From positions 275,964-339,963 of the forward strand of contig NZ_KI543236.1 of the NCBI RefSeq assembly GCF_000496835.1: a stretch of 64,000 nucleotides of DNA, in the 5' to 3' direction. Positions 8,829 to 17,927 of the stretch are shown here, piece after piece. The position numbers and the translations under genes are program-made. The DNA is from Thalassobacillus devorans MSP14 (GTDB lineage Bacteria; Bacillota; Bacilli; Bacillales; Halobacillaceae). Position 1 is the stretch's first letter; each line of letters opens with the position of its first letter. The notes under the pieces were generated by a model. That model saw nothing but the letters and a program-made list of their open reading frames with translations. It did not search any database and had not been told where the DNA came from.

Positions 8829-9014
8829 TTAATGAAAACTTTTGAAACCTTTGAACTTTTTACGATGGAACAAACTTTTAATGGCTAAGAAAATCACCAG
8901 AAATAACAGGGGTGAGGTGATATAAATAGGATAGAGACGCATCAGCCCGAATAGATTCATTAAAAAGGCAACCAGCATCAGGACAGCGAAAGTTATGATT
9001 ACAGCTATTTTCAT
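8829..9014 (-). CDS. Small two-span membrane protein, unknown
   Basis: A 61-residue protein with two hydrophobic segments (about residues 3-25 and 29-48) and a basic C-terminus. The ATG at 9014 is preceded by AAGGAGGG. A TTG two codons upstream is less likely because it crowds the Shine-Dalgarno. No family recognised. Confidence 0.6.
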   Translation of the reverse strand: MKIAVIITFAVLMLVAFLMNLFGLMRLYPIYITSPLLFLVIFLAIKSLFHRKKFKGFKSFH

Positions 9015-9099
9015 GGCCAACCCTCCTTACTAAAATTTTATGTTAGTGACAGGAAGATAGAACACTTGTGACAAACTCGTGAAACATTGAACAAGTGTA

Positions 9100-9128
9100 T
9101 TGCATCAACGCTTGCTGCTTGCTATATT
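9100..9128 (+). promoter_or_regulatory. Sigma-A promoter of the candidate RoxS RNA
   Basis: TTGCAT at 9100-9105 and TATATT at 9123-9128 with a 17-base spacer. Just upstream are TTGTGACAAA (9066-9075) and CGTGAAAC (9078-9085). These resemble ResD/SrrA or Rex-type sites, which are known to control roxS/rsaE; this reading is inference. Confidence 0.65.
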
Positions 9129-9134
9129 ATAGAT

Positions 9135-9244
9135 GTGAAAGAAATCCCATTAACCCCCCAACAGTTTGATAGGGACCACTTTCTCCCATCCTCCTTTATT
9201 TATAAAGGACCTTGATAACCAGCCGCCATGCTGGTTATTTTTTT
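9135..9244 (+). ncRNA. roxS: Candidate RoxS/RsaE small regulatory RNA
   Basis: About 110 bases between a good promoter and a strong intrinsic terminator, with no ORF (the only ATG is followed by TGA). It contains two C-rich single-stranded-looking motifs, CCCCCC at about 9163 and CTTTCTCCCATCCTCC at about 9179-9194. The second closely resembles the conserved UUUCUCCCAUCC region of Staphylococcus RsaE, as recalled from memory. The locus, between pepF and yjbH, also fits. RoxS/RsaE base-pairs with ribosome binding sites of central-metabolism mRNAs under nitric oxide, low-oxygen or redox control. Identity rests on motif and synteny only. Confidence 0.75.
9215..9244 (+). terminator. Terminator of the candidate RoxS RNA
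   Basis: A 9-bp stem ATAACCAGC/GCTGGTTAT with a six-base loop and seven T. Confidence 0.92.
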
Positions 9245-9360
9245 GCCAAAAAGCGGTTAAATTCCTTGAGGAAGTCCGGTAAGAAAAACAGAAAAGGAAC
9301 TTTAAAAAGGACACTCTCTGAACTGGTGCATAGGATGTTTATAAAATTGTGAAAGGATTG

Positions 9361-10182
9361 ATGAAAAACATGTCCTATGTTCCTTATTATCCGTCTCCAT
9401 ATCTATATCCTTATTATGTAAATGTGCCAATGCATAACTATGGAAGACAATATTGGCCTTATCCTCACGATAACCATGCTAATGGATTTAACTGCTCTCC
9501 TAATGACGATGGAAGAATTACTTTAGCTGATTATGGACCAAGACCATTTGTCGTTAATATTAAAGAAGCAACGATGCAAAATGATACATTTCGGACGGCG
9601 CTGTGGACGGGAAGTCATTTCCAGGTTACATTAATGAGCCTTAATCCAGGTGAAGACATCGGTTTGGAAATGCATCCTGATGTCGATCAGTTCTTACGTA
9701 TTGAACAAGGTCAGGGGACTGTCCAAATGGGAAAGAGTAAAGATAATTTAAACTTTCAAAGAAATGCAAGGGAAAATTCTGCAATAGTGATTCCTGCTGG
9801 AACCTGCCATAATCTAACCAATACAGGTGATATTCCATTAAAACTTTACTCGATCTATGCGCCTCCCAATCATCCATTCGGGACTGTACATGCAACAAAA
9901 GCGGAGGCAATGGCAGTGGAAGCAGAACATGGGCATAGCCGCAGGAGGACAGTTGTTTCTGGAAGAACGCCAGATGAATGGGTACAGTACACGGATTTTT
10001 TAGTGAAAAAAGGATTAGAAGACGTGGAAAAAGGAATAAATGCTACCCACGTTTTGCAAGAGTTTATTCTAATGGGTGTTCTCGTAGGGAAAGGGTATTC
10101 TCCTGAAAGAGCATATGAAACAGTAGAAGAATGGGAAAGAACCGGAAAATCCAAATTACTTCAGGAAAGCAAGAAAATGTAG
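9361..10182 (+). CDS. Cupin-domain protein with Tyr/Pro-rich N-terminus
   Basis: About 273 residues. A Tyr/Pro-rich stretch fills the first 35-40 residues. A cupin barrel follows. Cupin motif 1 keeps one histidine (MHPDVDQFLRIEQGQG), but the usual second His of HxH is replaced by Asp. Motif 2 is normal (IPAGTCHNLTNTG). The C-terminal ~90 residues are helical and not part of the cupin. Starts at 9349 (GTG), 9361 or 9370 are possible, because the AAAGGA site at 9352 is too close to 9361 and somewhat far from 9370. It resembles B. subtilis YrkC-type cupins. The Tyr/Pro-rich head suggests a surface or spore association, but this is a guess. Confidence 0.78.
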   Translation: MKNMSYVPYYPSPYLYPYYVNVPMHNYGRQYWPYPHDNHANGFNCSPNDDGRITLADYGPRPFVVNIKEATMQNDTFRTALWTGSHFQVTLMSLNPGEDIGLEMHPDVDQFLRIEQGQGTVQMGKSKDNLNFQRNARENSAIVIPAGTCHNLTNTGDIPLKLYSIYAPPNHPFGTVHATKAEAMAVEAEHGHSRRRTVVSGRTPDEWVQYTDFLVKKGLEDVEKGINATHVLQEFILMGVLVGKGYSPERAYETVEEWERTGKSKLLQESKKM

Positions 10183-10302
10183 AAGTAGAAATTTAGATGC
10201 TTTTACGAGGTTAGTTATTTTCTTTTACACCTCATACTTGTTTCCGGTAAGGTATCATCAAAACAAAATTAATATGTGATGAGCAGAAGCAAAGGAATTG
10301 AA

Positions 10303-10337
10303 AAAGGCAAACTCGTAATATAATAGAGTTTGCCTTT
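10303..10337. terminator. Bidirectional terminator between cupin and MFS genes
   Basis: A perfect 12-bp stem AAAGGCAAACTC/GAGTTTGCCTTT between convergent genes. Confidence 0.9.
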
Positions 10338-10388
10338 CATTTGAAAGTTTATTCGATAGTGGACTATGAAAGTAAGTGCATTGCTGCG

Positions 10389-11570
10389 TTACACTGCTGA
10401 TAAGGGCTGTTTGGAACGTCTTACATATATACGGAATAATCCTAACGCGATTAACGATAAAGCGATTCCTGAAATGTAGGGCAAACCGATGGCGACGGAA
10501 AACAGCCATCCTCCAAGAGGAGGACCGACAATCCTTCCCAACGAATCAAACGATGATAACAGCCCGGTGGCACTTCCGTATCCTGACTGCGTTTGCTTAG
10601 TCAGTAAAGCTGATACACTTGGACGGATGACCCCATTACCGATACCGAAGATAGACAGGAAGATCGCCGCTGTGACAAAATCCCGTACGAATAAGATTAA
10701 AGCGAAGCCGATGACGGATACGACGATTCCGAGTTGAATAACGAAGGGTTCACCGAATTTTTTTGTAAGTCTCCCGACCAGGCCACCCTGTACTATAGCT
10801 CCTGCAAAGCCCATGATCATGAATATGTAGCCCAGCTTTACTGTACCAAGGCCGGCTTTTTCAGCAGCGAAGTATGCAAAAGTTGCCTCGAGCCCGGAAA
10901 GCGACAGGGATACAAACAATTGTAAGAAGAACAACATCGAGCTCGGCCCGTTCAAAGCTTGCCTTAGCGGGGCTCTTTTGCCGCTTCGACGGCCTTTTGC
11001 TTCTTCTGTCAATGATTCTTTCAATACGAATACGACCAGTAAAAAGGTCAGCAGCGAGGAAAGTCCAGCTATGTAAAACGGCATTTCCAGGCTGGTTTTG
11101 GAAAAGACTCCCCCAATAGCCGGTCCAAATACAAACCCGAGACCGATGGCCGCTCCTATGATTCCCATGCCTTTTCCGCGATCTTCATCTGATGTGATAT
11201 CAGCGACATAAGCCATGATAGTCGGCATGTTTGCAGATGATAAGAATCCACCGATAATTCTTGCGGCGAATAACATCCAGAGCTGCGTTGACAGCGCCAT
11301 GAGGAAGAAAGAAAGGGCCAGGCCTGCAATCCCTGTCGCGATCACCGGCTTCCGGCCGATCCGGTCAGAAAGCCTTCCCCACATGGGGGCGAATAATAGC
11401 TGCATCAAGGAGTAAACAGCCATTAGTAACCCTAACTCTGTAGGGGTCGCTCCGATCTCTTCTGCGTAAAAAGGAAGGACTGGTATGATGATCCCAAAAC
11501 CGACCATCACTAGAAACATGATTGCGAATAAAATAGGTAATGCTTTTTTTATATCCAGAGCAATGTTCAC
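10389..11570 (-). CDS. MFS drug efflux-type transporter (DHA1/TetA-like)
   Basis: About 393 residues with 12 predicted membrane segments. The signature loop 2-3 motif WGRLSDRIGRKPV and a motif-C-like GPAIGGVFS segment in helix 5 mark a drug:H+ antiporter of the DHA1 group. The substrate is unknown. The start is awkward. A GTG at 11570 abuts the AAAGGAG site, while the correctly spaced codons are ATT (11564) and CTG (11558). An upstream reading to 11606 is possible but is not led by a ribosome site. The gene is convergent with the cupin gene and has no obvious regulator beside it. Confidence 0.85.
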   Translation of the reverse strand: MNIALDIKKALPILFAIMFLVMVGFGIIIPVLPFYAEEIGATPTELGLLMAVYSLMQLLFAPMWGRLSDRIGRKPVIATGIAGLALSFFLMALSTQLWMLFAARIIGGFLSSANMPTIMAYVADITSDEDRGKGMGIIGAAIGLGFVFGPAIGGVFSKTSLEMPFYIAGLSSLLTFLLVVFVLKESLTEEAKGRRSGKRAPLRQALNGPSSMLFFLQLFVSLSLSGLEATFAYFAAEKAGLGTVKLGYIFMIMGFAGAIVQGGLVGRLTKKFGEPFVIQLGIVVSVIGFALILFVRDFVTAAIFLSIFGIGNGVIRPSVSALLTKQTQSGYGSATGLLSSFDSLGRIVGPPLGGWLFSVAIGLPYISGIALSLIALGLFRIYVRRSKQPLSAV

Positions 11571-11654
11571 TCCTTTACTTAACAAATAGACTACGGAAAA
11601 TATCATAACACTAGCTCTTTGGAAAATAAATGCTTTCTCTTATGTTAAAGAGAA

Positions 11655-11718
11655 AAAAGCGACTGTCTCAAAATGAAAGTCTGCAATTAAGTCAGACCCT
11701 TTTGAGACAGCCGCTTTT
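11655..11718 (-). terminator. Large nested hairpin terminator of the yjbI-yjbH unit
   Basis: Arms 11655-11673 and 11700-11718 pair over 19 bp with a single mismatch. A second small stem (GTCTG/CAGAC) sits inside. On the minus strand a T-rich tail follows. The outer arm overlaps the yjbH stop codon. The GACTGTCTCAAAA arm is reminiscent of insertion-sequence ends, but no transposase is nearby. Confidence 0.85.
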
Positions 11719-12616
11719 AAGATTGTTGCTCAGTGGGCTGGTATTTCCAGAATACCCCATATTTGACTGGTATTTCTTTGACAATTTGTTTCAAGACGAG
11801 TTTTTTCATTTCCCGTTTTGTCTGCTGTTCGGTCCAGTCATAGACGACGGCGATTTCTTTGGTTGCGACAAATTTGTAATGCTGCATGAACGCTTCCAGT
11901 GACGGTTTCCTGGACGGTTTCGGGTCTTTCTGGAGCATCTCTTTCAACACATTTACGTAAATTTCATAAGGGTAAGAACCGGAAATTTTCAATCCCGCAT
12001 CCTCTTCCGATTGGCTGAACAATACGAGAGCAGGAATCGATTCGACATCCATTTCCCTTGTCAGCTTGAAATCGCATTGTAGTGCACGCCGGGCGGTATC
12101 GGAATAAAGGTCTTTTCGGAACTCGTCGACATCGAGCTTGCTCTTTTCTGCGCATTCTACCAATACTTCCTCGTCGGAAATGTTTTTCTTATCGAGGAAG
12201 ACATATTCCTGGACTTTCCGCAGGAATCGCATGCCTGGTTTTTTCCCTTGCAGTTCCGCTGCTTTGATCGCAAGTGATGTGATGAGCGGAGAAGAAACAG
12301 GGTTTTCCAGCCAAATGTCCCCGTCACAGCACATGCCAGTCCGGTTGGCTGTTTTATCCCATTCTTTTTTCAAATGATAAGGCTTCTCTACGCTTTTTTT
12401 ATGAAGGGAGGTCATTTTTCCGCTGATGATCGGTTTTATTGTAAAAAAGCGTCCATATTCGATGGTGAGCTTTTTGATGATCGGCTCGATGGACCAACAC
12501 TCCGGGCATAGGGGATCTACGAACAGGTAGAGCTCCAATGGCCGTTTCAAAAGATCGAAAAAACCGAACTGGGCACTTGATTGTTCCTGGGATGCTCCAG
12601 TAGCTTTCCAACTCAC
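11717..12616 (-). CDS. yjbH: YjbH/SpxH, adaptor for ClpXP degradation of Spx
   Basis: A 299-residue DsbA-like thioredoxin-fold protein. The CxxC is at C37-P-E-C40 in a PLCPECWS context, typical of YjbH. In Bacillus and Staphylococcus it binds Spx and presents it to ClpXP; disulfide or aggregation stress inactivates it. The GTG start at 12616 has AAAGGAG seven bases upstream, and it overlaps the end of the globin gene by four bases, so the two are translationally coupled. Spx itself is encoded at 1331. Confidence 0.95.
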   Translation of the reverse strand: MSWKATGASQEQSSAQFGFFDLLKRPLELYLFVDPLCPECWSIEPIIKKLTIEYGRFFTIKPIISGKMTSLHKKSVEKPYHLKKEWDKTANRTGMCCDGDIWLENPVSSPLITSLAIKAAELQGKKPGMRFLRKVQEYVFLDKKNISDEEVLVECAEKSKLDVDEFRKDLYSDTARRALQCDFKLTREMDVESIPALVLFSQSEEDAGLKISGSYPYEIYVNVLKEMLQKDPKPSRKPSLEAFMQHYKFVATKEIAVVYDWTEQQTKREMKKLVLKQIVKEIPVKYGVFWKYQPTEQQS

Positions 12617-13014
12617 ATCGATTCTCCTTTCTCATCCTCTGGTGTATTCATCATATGATTGGCTGTCATGGTCAGACGTTCGAAAATCGCCGTGCGGTAT
12701 GGCTCTTCAATATTCGCTTCTTTGAGTGCTGCGGCCATGCAATCCAGCCAGGCATCCCTTCGTGCCGGTGTGATCGGAAAAGGGAGGTGCCTTGCCCGCA
12801 GCATCGGATGGCCATGTTCTTCTGTATATAAGGCTGGTCCGCCGAAAAATTGGGTCAGAAACTGTTTTTGTTTCCGGGCGGTTTCTGTAAGGTCATCCGG
12901 GAAGATCGGTATTAAATCCGGGTGGCTGCCCACTCTTGCATAAAAGGCATCGACAAGCTTGAATACCGCTTGCTGTCCGCCTATCGCTTCATAAATTGTT
13001 CCTGGTACACTCAT
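12613..13014 (-). CDS. yjbI: Truncated hemoglobin, group II (YjbI)
   Basis: A 133-residue 2-on-2 globin. The heme-proximal histidine lies in the [11 protein letters not shown] segment, and the family signature [15 protein letters not shown] is complete. Group II truncated globins bind oxygen or nitric oxide. In Bacillus yjbI pairs with yjbH. The ATG at 13014 is preceded by an AGAAAGGG-like site. It is the first gene of the yjbI-yjbH pair. Confidence 0.94.
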   Translation of the reverse strand: MSVPGTIYEAIGGQQAVFKLVDAFYARVGSHPDLIPIFPDDLTETARKQKQFLTQFFGGPALYTEEHGHPMLRARHLPFPITPARRDAWLDCMAAALKEANIEEPYRTAIFERLTMTANHMMNTPEDEKGESM

Positions 13015-13080
13015 GATCAGAACCCTTTCTGCTTGTTATTCATTGTAGCAACGCCGCGCATGGCCTTCAAATAATGTGAC

Positions 13081-13653
13081 TCAGGTCCTTGCCTGGAAAA
13101 ATCGCTTGATCTTATTATCGGTATCGCGCTCCGGAATTTCATGGTCGTTGAGTAACTGGTAGAATACCTTTTCGCCATGTGCCCGGTTTGTCGCTTCCAG
13201 TTCAAGCTCATAATCTTCTATATTATGATAAAGACTATGGTCTAAGACCAGCAGGGTGTCCTGATAGTCGATTTCCTGCCGATTCGTTTTCAACTCACCC
13301 CAATATTTCAATGCAAGGTAGTCGATCTCCATCTCCTTGAGCTGATGGTTGACATTTTCCTTTTCGACCGGGTTACCGGCGATCCAGCTTTCAAATTCAG
13401 CCATTGTCAATGTCGCATGGGTCTCAAGGAGACCTTCAGGGTGGGGCTGCTTCAAGGTCAGTGTATAGCTGCCATTTTTCTCCCTGATCCTCAGGGCGGC
13501 TCCTTTGCTTTTCAAATCAAAATTGTCTGTTTCAAAGTAATGGTTGATCTGCTCTTTGATCTCTGCTTTTTCAAAGGGTAAACCTGTCTTGAGACGGTTA
13601 TATTCTGCTTTTGTCAGCATATTTTTGAATTCGATTTCGATTTCCTGGTTCAT
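13081..13653 (-). CDS. yjbK: CYTH-domain phosphohydrolase-like protein (YjbK)
   Basis: A 190-residue CYTH (adenylate cyclase/thiamine triphosphatase) domain. The opening EIEIEFKNML gives the ExExK metal/phosphate motif, followed by LRIRE, YTLTLKQP and the late LELE segment. These line the acidic and basic tunnel that binds a triphosphate and two metals. A longer reading to 13707 exists, but the ATG at 13653 has GGAGGG at correct spacing. It is divergent from the (p)ppGpp synthetase gene, as yjbK and yjbM are close in B. subtilis. The substrate is unproven. Confidence 0.92.
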   Translation of the reverse strand: MNQEIEIEFKNMLTKAEYNRLKTGLPFEKAEIKEQINHYFETDNFDLKSKGAALRIREKNGSYTLTLKQPHPEGLLETHATLTMAEFESWIAGNPVEKENVNHQLKEMEIDYLALKYWGELKTNRQEIDYQDTLLVLDHSLYHNIEDYELELEATNRAHGEKVFYQLLNDHEIPERDTDNKIKRFFQART

Positions 13654-13733
13654 ATTATCCCTCCAGCGCTCTGCAATCATTATGAAGGGGGAGCTTGTTG
13701 ATTGCAAAGATTATCTCCTGTAATAATTTATGA

Positions 13734-13739
13734 TACAAT
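13734..13739 (+). promoter_or_regulatory. Extended -10 box upstream of yjbM
   Basis: TGATACAAT gives an extended -10 (TG-N-TACAAT). The -35 region is not recognisable. It would drive the relQ-nadK-rluD unit. Confidence 0.4.
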
Positions 13740-13802
13740 GAATGGGTACTTAATATCACATATTTACTACATAGATGTATGGTTAAAGGTGGGGAGGAAA
13801 AG

Positions 13803-14432
13803 ATGGATTGGGAAGTGTTTTTGGCACCCTATACCCAAGTGGTTGATGAATTGAAAGTGAAACTGAAAGGGATGCGTGCCCAATTTGAATATGAACTGGA
13901 GCATTCACCGATTGAGTTTGTCACCGGTCGCGTCAAGCCCAGAACAAGCATTATTGAAAAAATGAAACGCCGTGGGATTAACCCGGCTAATATCGAGGAG
14001 GAACTCCAGGATATCGCAGGGGTGCGGGTCGTCTGCCAATTCGTCGATGATATTTATGTCATTGCCAATATGCTCCACAACCGCCACGATTTCGAAATCA
14101 TTGAAGAAAAAGATTATGTTTCTCAGAAGAAGGATAGCGGTTACCGCTCTTATCACCTTATTATCAGCTATCCAGTAGAAACGATTCATGGCGAGAAAAA
14201 AGTGCTTGCTGAAATTCAGATTCGTACCCTCGCGATGAACTTTTGGGCGACCAACGAGCACTCGTTGAATTATAAATATTCCGGACAGATTCCGGGAGAA
14301 GTCAAGGCGCGCTTGAAGCGAGCCGCAGAAGCTGCCTTCCGGCTGGATGAGGAAATGTCGAAAATCAAAAATGAAATACAGGACGCGAAGAAAGCGTTTA
14401 ACCGCAAAGAACAAGGGAATCAGCCAGAATAG
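13803..14432 (+). CDS. relQ: Small alarmone synthetase RelQ/SAS1 (YjbM)
   Basis: A 209-residue single-domain (p)ppGpp synthetase that transfers pyrophosphate from ATP to GDP or GTP. It has the RelA/SpoT synthetase signature (VTGRVKPRTSIIEKMKR, DIAGVRVVCQF, DSGYRSYHLI, EIQIRT) and no hydrolase or regulatory domains. The ATG at 13803, after GGGGAGG, is preferred over 13779. It heads a unit with nadK and rluD, the same order as yjbM-yjbN-yjbO. Confidence 0.95.
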   Translation: MDWEVFLAPYTQVVDELKVKLKGMRAQFEYELEHSPIEFVTGRVKPRTSIIEKMKRRGINPANIEEELQDIAGVRVVCQFVDDIYVIANMLHNRHDFEIIEEKDYVSQKKDSGYRSYHLIISYPVETIHGEKKVLAEIQIRTLAMNFWATNEHSLNYKYSGQIPGEVKARLKRAAEAAFRLDEEMSKIKNEIQDAKKAFNRKEQGNQPE

Positions 14433-14465
14433 CAGCCTGCAGTTGGAAAGGAGCAGACATAGCGT

Positions 14466-15269
14466 ATGAAATTTTCCGTTTTATCAAGAGGCGATAAAAA
14501 TTCGAATGAAATCCGTTCAAAAATAAAAAATTATTTGTCAGAGTTTGATATGGAGTATTGTGATGAAGAACCGGAAATCGTGATATCTGTTGGCGGTGAC
14601 GGAACATTTCTGGAAGCTTTTCATAACTACAATCATCGGCTGGACAAGACAGCCTTCATGGGGATACATACCGGACACTTGGGGTTCTATGCCGACTGGA
14701 CTCCTGATGAAGTGGAAAAGCTGATCATCGATGTCGCACGTACGCCTTTCCAGGTTGTCGAATATCCATTGCTTGAGCTGATTATCCGGCTGAAAAACGG
14801 CGGAGAAGAAGGACAATATTTAGCGCTTAACGAATGTACCATCAAGACCTCGGAAGGCTCCGTGGTGCTCGATGTCGATATCAAAGGGGAGCATTTCGAA
14901 ACGTTCCGCGGCGACGGGTTATGTATTTCAACACCTTCAGGCAGTACCGCCTATAACAAAGCACTTGGCGGGGCCATTATCCATCCATCACTGGAATCAA
15001 TTCAGATTGCGGAAATGGCTTCCATCAACAATCGCGTCTTCCGTACCATCGGTTCACCGTTGATTTTACCAAGCCACCATACTTGCCTGCTGAAGCCGAC
15101 CTCAGATAAGAGTTTCATGATCACGGTCGATCACTATACCCATACGTATAAAGAAGTAAAATCGATCCAGTGCCGAGTTGCAAGAGAAAAAGTCCGGTTT
15201 GCCAGGTTCCGGCCGTTCCCATTTTGGAAACGGGTCAGAGATTCATTCGTGGCGGATGATAAAGAATGA
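14466..15269 (+). CDS. nadK: NAD kinase
   Basis: A 267-residue ATP-NAD kinase that makes NADP+ in the cytoplasm. The catalytic GGDGTFL motif is at residues 43-49 with D45. The NAD-binding LNECTIK-type strand and the [17 protein letters not shown] segment are intact. The ATG at 14466 follows AAAGGAG. It overlaps the downstream pseudouridine synthase by four bases (ATGA). Confidence 0.96.
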   Translation: MKFSVLSRGDKNSNEIRSKIKNYLSEFDMEYCDEEPEIVISVGGDGTFLEAFHNYNHRLDKTAFMGIHTGHLGFYADWTPDEVEKLIIDVARTPFQVVEYPLLELIIRLKNGGEEGQYLALNECTIKTSEGSVVLDVDIKGEHFETFRGDGLCISTPSGSTAYNKALGGAIIHPSLESIQIAEMASINNRVFRTIGSPLILPSHHTCLLKPTSDKSFMITVDHYTHTYKEVKSIQCRVAREKVRFARFRPFPFWKRVRDSFVADDKE

Positions 15270-16153
15270 AGCACTGGAGCTGGACGTGGAAAATAACAAA
15301 GCAGCATGAGGGGATGCTCGTACGGGAATATTTGATTGCTGTGCGGGCATTTTCTCGCCAATTGCTGAAACAGATCAAGCAGGGGCAAGGATTAAAATTG
15401 AACGGAATAGCTGTTACGGTACGAAAAAAACTTGCAGCTGGAGACGAACTGGAAGTGATTCTTCCGGCTGTGGAACCAGCGAAGCGGCTGGAAGCGGTCG
15501 AGATGGAGCTGTCTATCGTTTATGAGGATGAGGATGTGCTGGTTATCGATAAACCAGCAGGCCTTGCAATCATGCCCTCGATGAACCATGATATCACACT
15601 CGCAAATGGCATCATCGCTTATTATCAGCAGAACGGAATTCCGAGTACGATCCATGTTGTCACCCGTCTCGACAGGGATACGTCGGGACTGGTCCTGATC
15701 GCCAAACATGCCTACAGCCACTCCCTGCTTGCCGCCCCTCATCCAAGTTCATTAAAAAAAACGTATCTGGCACTGGTAGATGGACACCTGGGTCAGTCGA
15801 AGGGAACTATCGAAGCTCCCATCGGAAGAAAAGATGGCTCTATCATTGAACGAGAGGTCCGTGAAGATGGCCAGGCTGCCACCACTCGTTACGAGGTTCT
15901 CGAATCTTTCGAACGGCATTCACTGGTACAAGTAGAGCTGGTTACAGGTAGGACTCACCAGATTCGTGTCCATATGAGCTACCTTGGACATCCCCTTGCC
16001 GGCGATGATTTGTATGGAGGGTCGCTTTACCTAATGAAAAGGCAAGCCCTGCATTGCCACAGGCTTGCCTTTACGCAACCATTGACCAGGGAAACAGTCG
16101 TCTGCCAGAAAGAACTTCCCCGGGATATGTTTTCGGCTATGAATAAAGCTTAA
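15266..16153 (+). CDS. RluA/RluD-family pseudouridine synthase (YjbO)
   Basis: A 295-residue RNA pseudouridine synthase. An S4-like N-terminal segment (about residues 12-60) precedes the catalytic domain. The active-site motif reads [10 protein letters not shown], where most members have HRLDKDTSG; the essential aspartate is present. The closing [24 protein letters not shown] signature is intact (quoted in part). It is translationally coupled to nadK. Its stop overlaps the stop of the convergent prpE (TTAA at 16150-16153), with no room for a terminator. Confidence 0.92.
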   Translation: MKHWSWTWKITKQHEGMLVREYLIAVRAFSRQLLKQIKQGQGLKLNGIAVTVRKKLAAGDELEVILPAVEPAKRLEAVEMELSIVYEDEDVLVIDKPAGLAIMPSMNHDITLANGIIAYYQQNGIPSTIHVVTRLDRDTSGLVLIAKHAYSHSLLAAPHPSSLKKTYLALVDGHLGQSKGTIEAPIGRKDGSIIEREVREDGQAATTRYEVLESFERHSLVQVELVTGRTHQIRVHMSYLGHPLAGDDLYGGSLYLMKRQALHCHRLAFTQPLTRETVVCQKELPRDMFSAMNKA

Positions 16154-16887
16154 TCCAGTCGAAATTTTTCTTCTACGAATGGCTGTTCAGAAGGAACGCT
16201 GACAATTTCTTCTTCGGGCAGCCGGAAAGCGGTCAATTTGTTTCCGAATACACATCCGGTATCAATGTTTACCGTATTATTAACGAACCGCGGCTCTCGT
16301 ACCGGTGTATGGCCGTAGACGATCCAGCGGTTACCTTCATAGGCCTGCGCCCAGTCGCGGCGCACAGGCCTCCCATCTTCATGTTTCTCTCCGGTAATAT
16401 CTCCATAGAGCACGAATGTACGAACTTTTTTCCCTTGTTGTCCGATAAAGCTTTCTTTGATGCCGGCATGAGCCACGACAGCATTGGCTTCACGAAGCTC
16501 CAAGTATAACGGTGCTTCTTCATATAATTTCATGAAGTGATGGCGTATTTCCTTTTGTTCTTTTGAGGAAAGGTTGCGATATTCTGCGGTCGTGGTCTCG
16601 AGGCCATGTTTTTCCTGTACCTTGTTTCCCAGAAAAAAGCGGTACAGCTTATTACAATGATTTCCCGGGACATATTTTCCTTTATTTTTTTCTACTACCA
16701 GCTTATAGACGTATCGGATGCAGCCAATCGAATCGGGGCCCCGGTCGGTAATGTCGCCAAGGAAAACCGGTACCCTGCCATCCGGATGCACAGGGACACC
16801 ATCATCCTCCTCGTAGCCCATTTCACAGAATAAAACTTTCATTTCGTCGAGACATCCATGTATGTCCCCGATGATATCTACTTTCAT
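16150..16887 (-). CDS. prpE: Bis(5'-nucleosyl)-tetraphosphatase PrpE
   Basis: A 245-residue calcineurin-like phosphoesterase. The metal motifs GDIHG (residues 7-11), GD-x2-DRGPDS, GNHCNKL and the late YGHTPV are all present. In Bacillus, PrpE hydrolyses Ap4A symmetrically and is reported to affect spore germination. Length matches. The ATG follows GGAGAA. It is convergent with the pseudouridine synthase gene, as yjbO/yjbP are arranged. Confidence 0.94.
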   Translation of the reverse strand: MKVDIIGDIHGCLDEMKVLFCEMGYEEDDGVPVHPDGRVPVFLGDITDRGPDSIGCIRYVYKLVVEKNKGKYVPGNHCNKLYRFFLGNKVQEKHGLETTTAEYRNLSSKEQKEIRHHFMKLYEEAPLYLELREANAVVAHAGIKESFIGQQGKKVRTFVLYGDITGEKHEDGRPVRRDWAQAYEGNRWIVYGHTPVREPRFVNNTVNIDTGCVFGNKLTAFRLPEEEIVSVPSEQPFVEEKFRLD

Positions 16888-17021
16888 AGAAATTCTCCTT
16901 CCTTATGTAAGGTTTGTTATATCTCCCTGCTGATGTTACAGATAAGCTCCCTTTTATGGAATACTCAGTTTCGAGAGAAACTGTTTCCGTTATGGTGATG
17001 GGCATTTGGAGGTCCGGGAAA

Positions 17022-17110
17022 TCACTCGCTTTCCATGGGCGGACGGTGAGCTTCCTCAGGCTAAAGCCCTGCGGGATCTCACCATGTCCTATCCTCCCAT
17101 TGGACTTTGA
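17022..17110 (-). repeat. Bacillaceae intergenic repeat, copy A
   Basis: The core GAGCTTCCTCAGGCTAAAG and CCCTGCGGGATCT occurs again, reverse-complemented, in copy B at 17359-17454. This is the GC-rich repeat type often seen between genes in Bacillus relatives. The assignment is from memory of the motif. Confidence 0.7.
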
Positions 17111-17358
17111 ATGAGCTTCTTGAATAGACACCGCACGAAGAAAATGCGTAGCATTTTCGAGGACTCGCAATTTCCCGATCCTCCTTGCGTTAAGTGAGCA
17201 AAACGGAAACTTCGGTATGCCGTCCTTCAAGCATAGGGAGAGCTACTCATAAAAATGTGCTTATAACATGCATCATAGGTTTATATGGTTTATGGAAGAC
17301 ATCTTCATTTATGGCAGGGGTTCGTTTCTCTCATCCTTCGGATGGGGTGGTTGGGAAA

Positions 17359-17454
17359 CTGCGAGACTCCCGCGGGAGAAGGAGCTAGGCAAGATCCCGC
17401 AGGGCGATAGCCCGAGGAAGCTCGCCAGGTCCCCCGCAGGAAAGAAATGAATGC
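17359..17454 (+). repeat. Bacillaceae intergenic repeat, copy B (inverted relative to A)
   Basis: Carries TGCGAGACTCCCGCGGGAG, GATCCCGCAGGGCGATAGCC and CGAGGAAGCTCG blocks, matching the reverse complement of copy A in the core. It is directly followed by the 99-base hairpin. Confidence 0.75.
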
Positions 17455-17457
17455 ATA

Positions 17458-17556
17458 ATCGCCTTGGGAGACACGACACGCATAAGCAGAACAGCAAAAG
17501 GGAAGGGTTCTTTCTTCCCGTTGATGGACTGCTTATGTCGCGAGTGTCTAGGCGAT
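17458..17556. repeat. 99-base long imperfect hairpin
   Basis: Outer arms ATCGCCT and AGGCGAT, then CATAAGCAG with CTGCTTATG, then GGGAAG with CTTCCC at the tip. It joins copy B of the repeat and looks like part of the same composite element. Confidence 0.75.
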
Positions 17557-17898
17557 GAAGCTGGAAAGCGAGTAGTTTCCAAGCCACCCCTAACGCTTTT
17601 ATGGTAAAGAACCTTGAAACTGAGTCTTCCACAATACGGCCCTTTTGTTGAATAAGCGTCTTATGCATAATAAACATCTTATACAAAGCCTTATGTAAGA
17701 ATTGTTTCTGTTATTATTTCCATTCCTCGCTCATTAAAATCGTTAGAAGTGAAATTTCAATAAGAATGGCACGATAGGTCACACTAGAAAGTAAGTCCGG
17801 AAAACTGAATTGTATGATAGCATCCCTGGTCTTATCAGTTCCATTTTTGCACATTTATTTGATAAACTACTACCATGTATTTTTAATGAATAATTTTA

Positions 17899-17927
17899 TT
17901 GACAAAGCCTGTCGCTGCCATTACGAT
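17899..17927 (+). promoter_or_regulatory. Sigma-A promoter of mgtE
   Basis: TTGACA at 17899-17904, 17-base spacer, TACGAT at 17922-17927, about 45 bases before the mgtE start. Confidence 0.7.

Noticed and set aside
16823-17230. 135-codon open frame on the minus strand
   Set aside because: It runs from inside prpE through repeat copy A; its translation is the repeat itself, and there is no ribosome site.
17309-17686. 125-codon open frame on the minus strand
   Set aside because: It spans repeat copy B and the 99-base hairpin. Composition and lack of a ribosome site indicate non-coding repeat.
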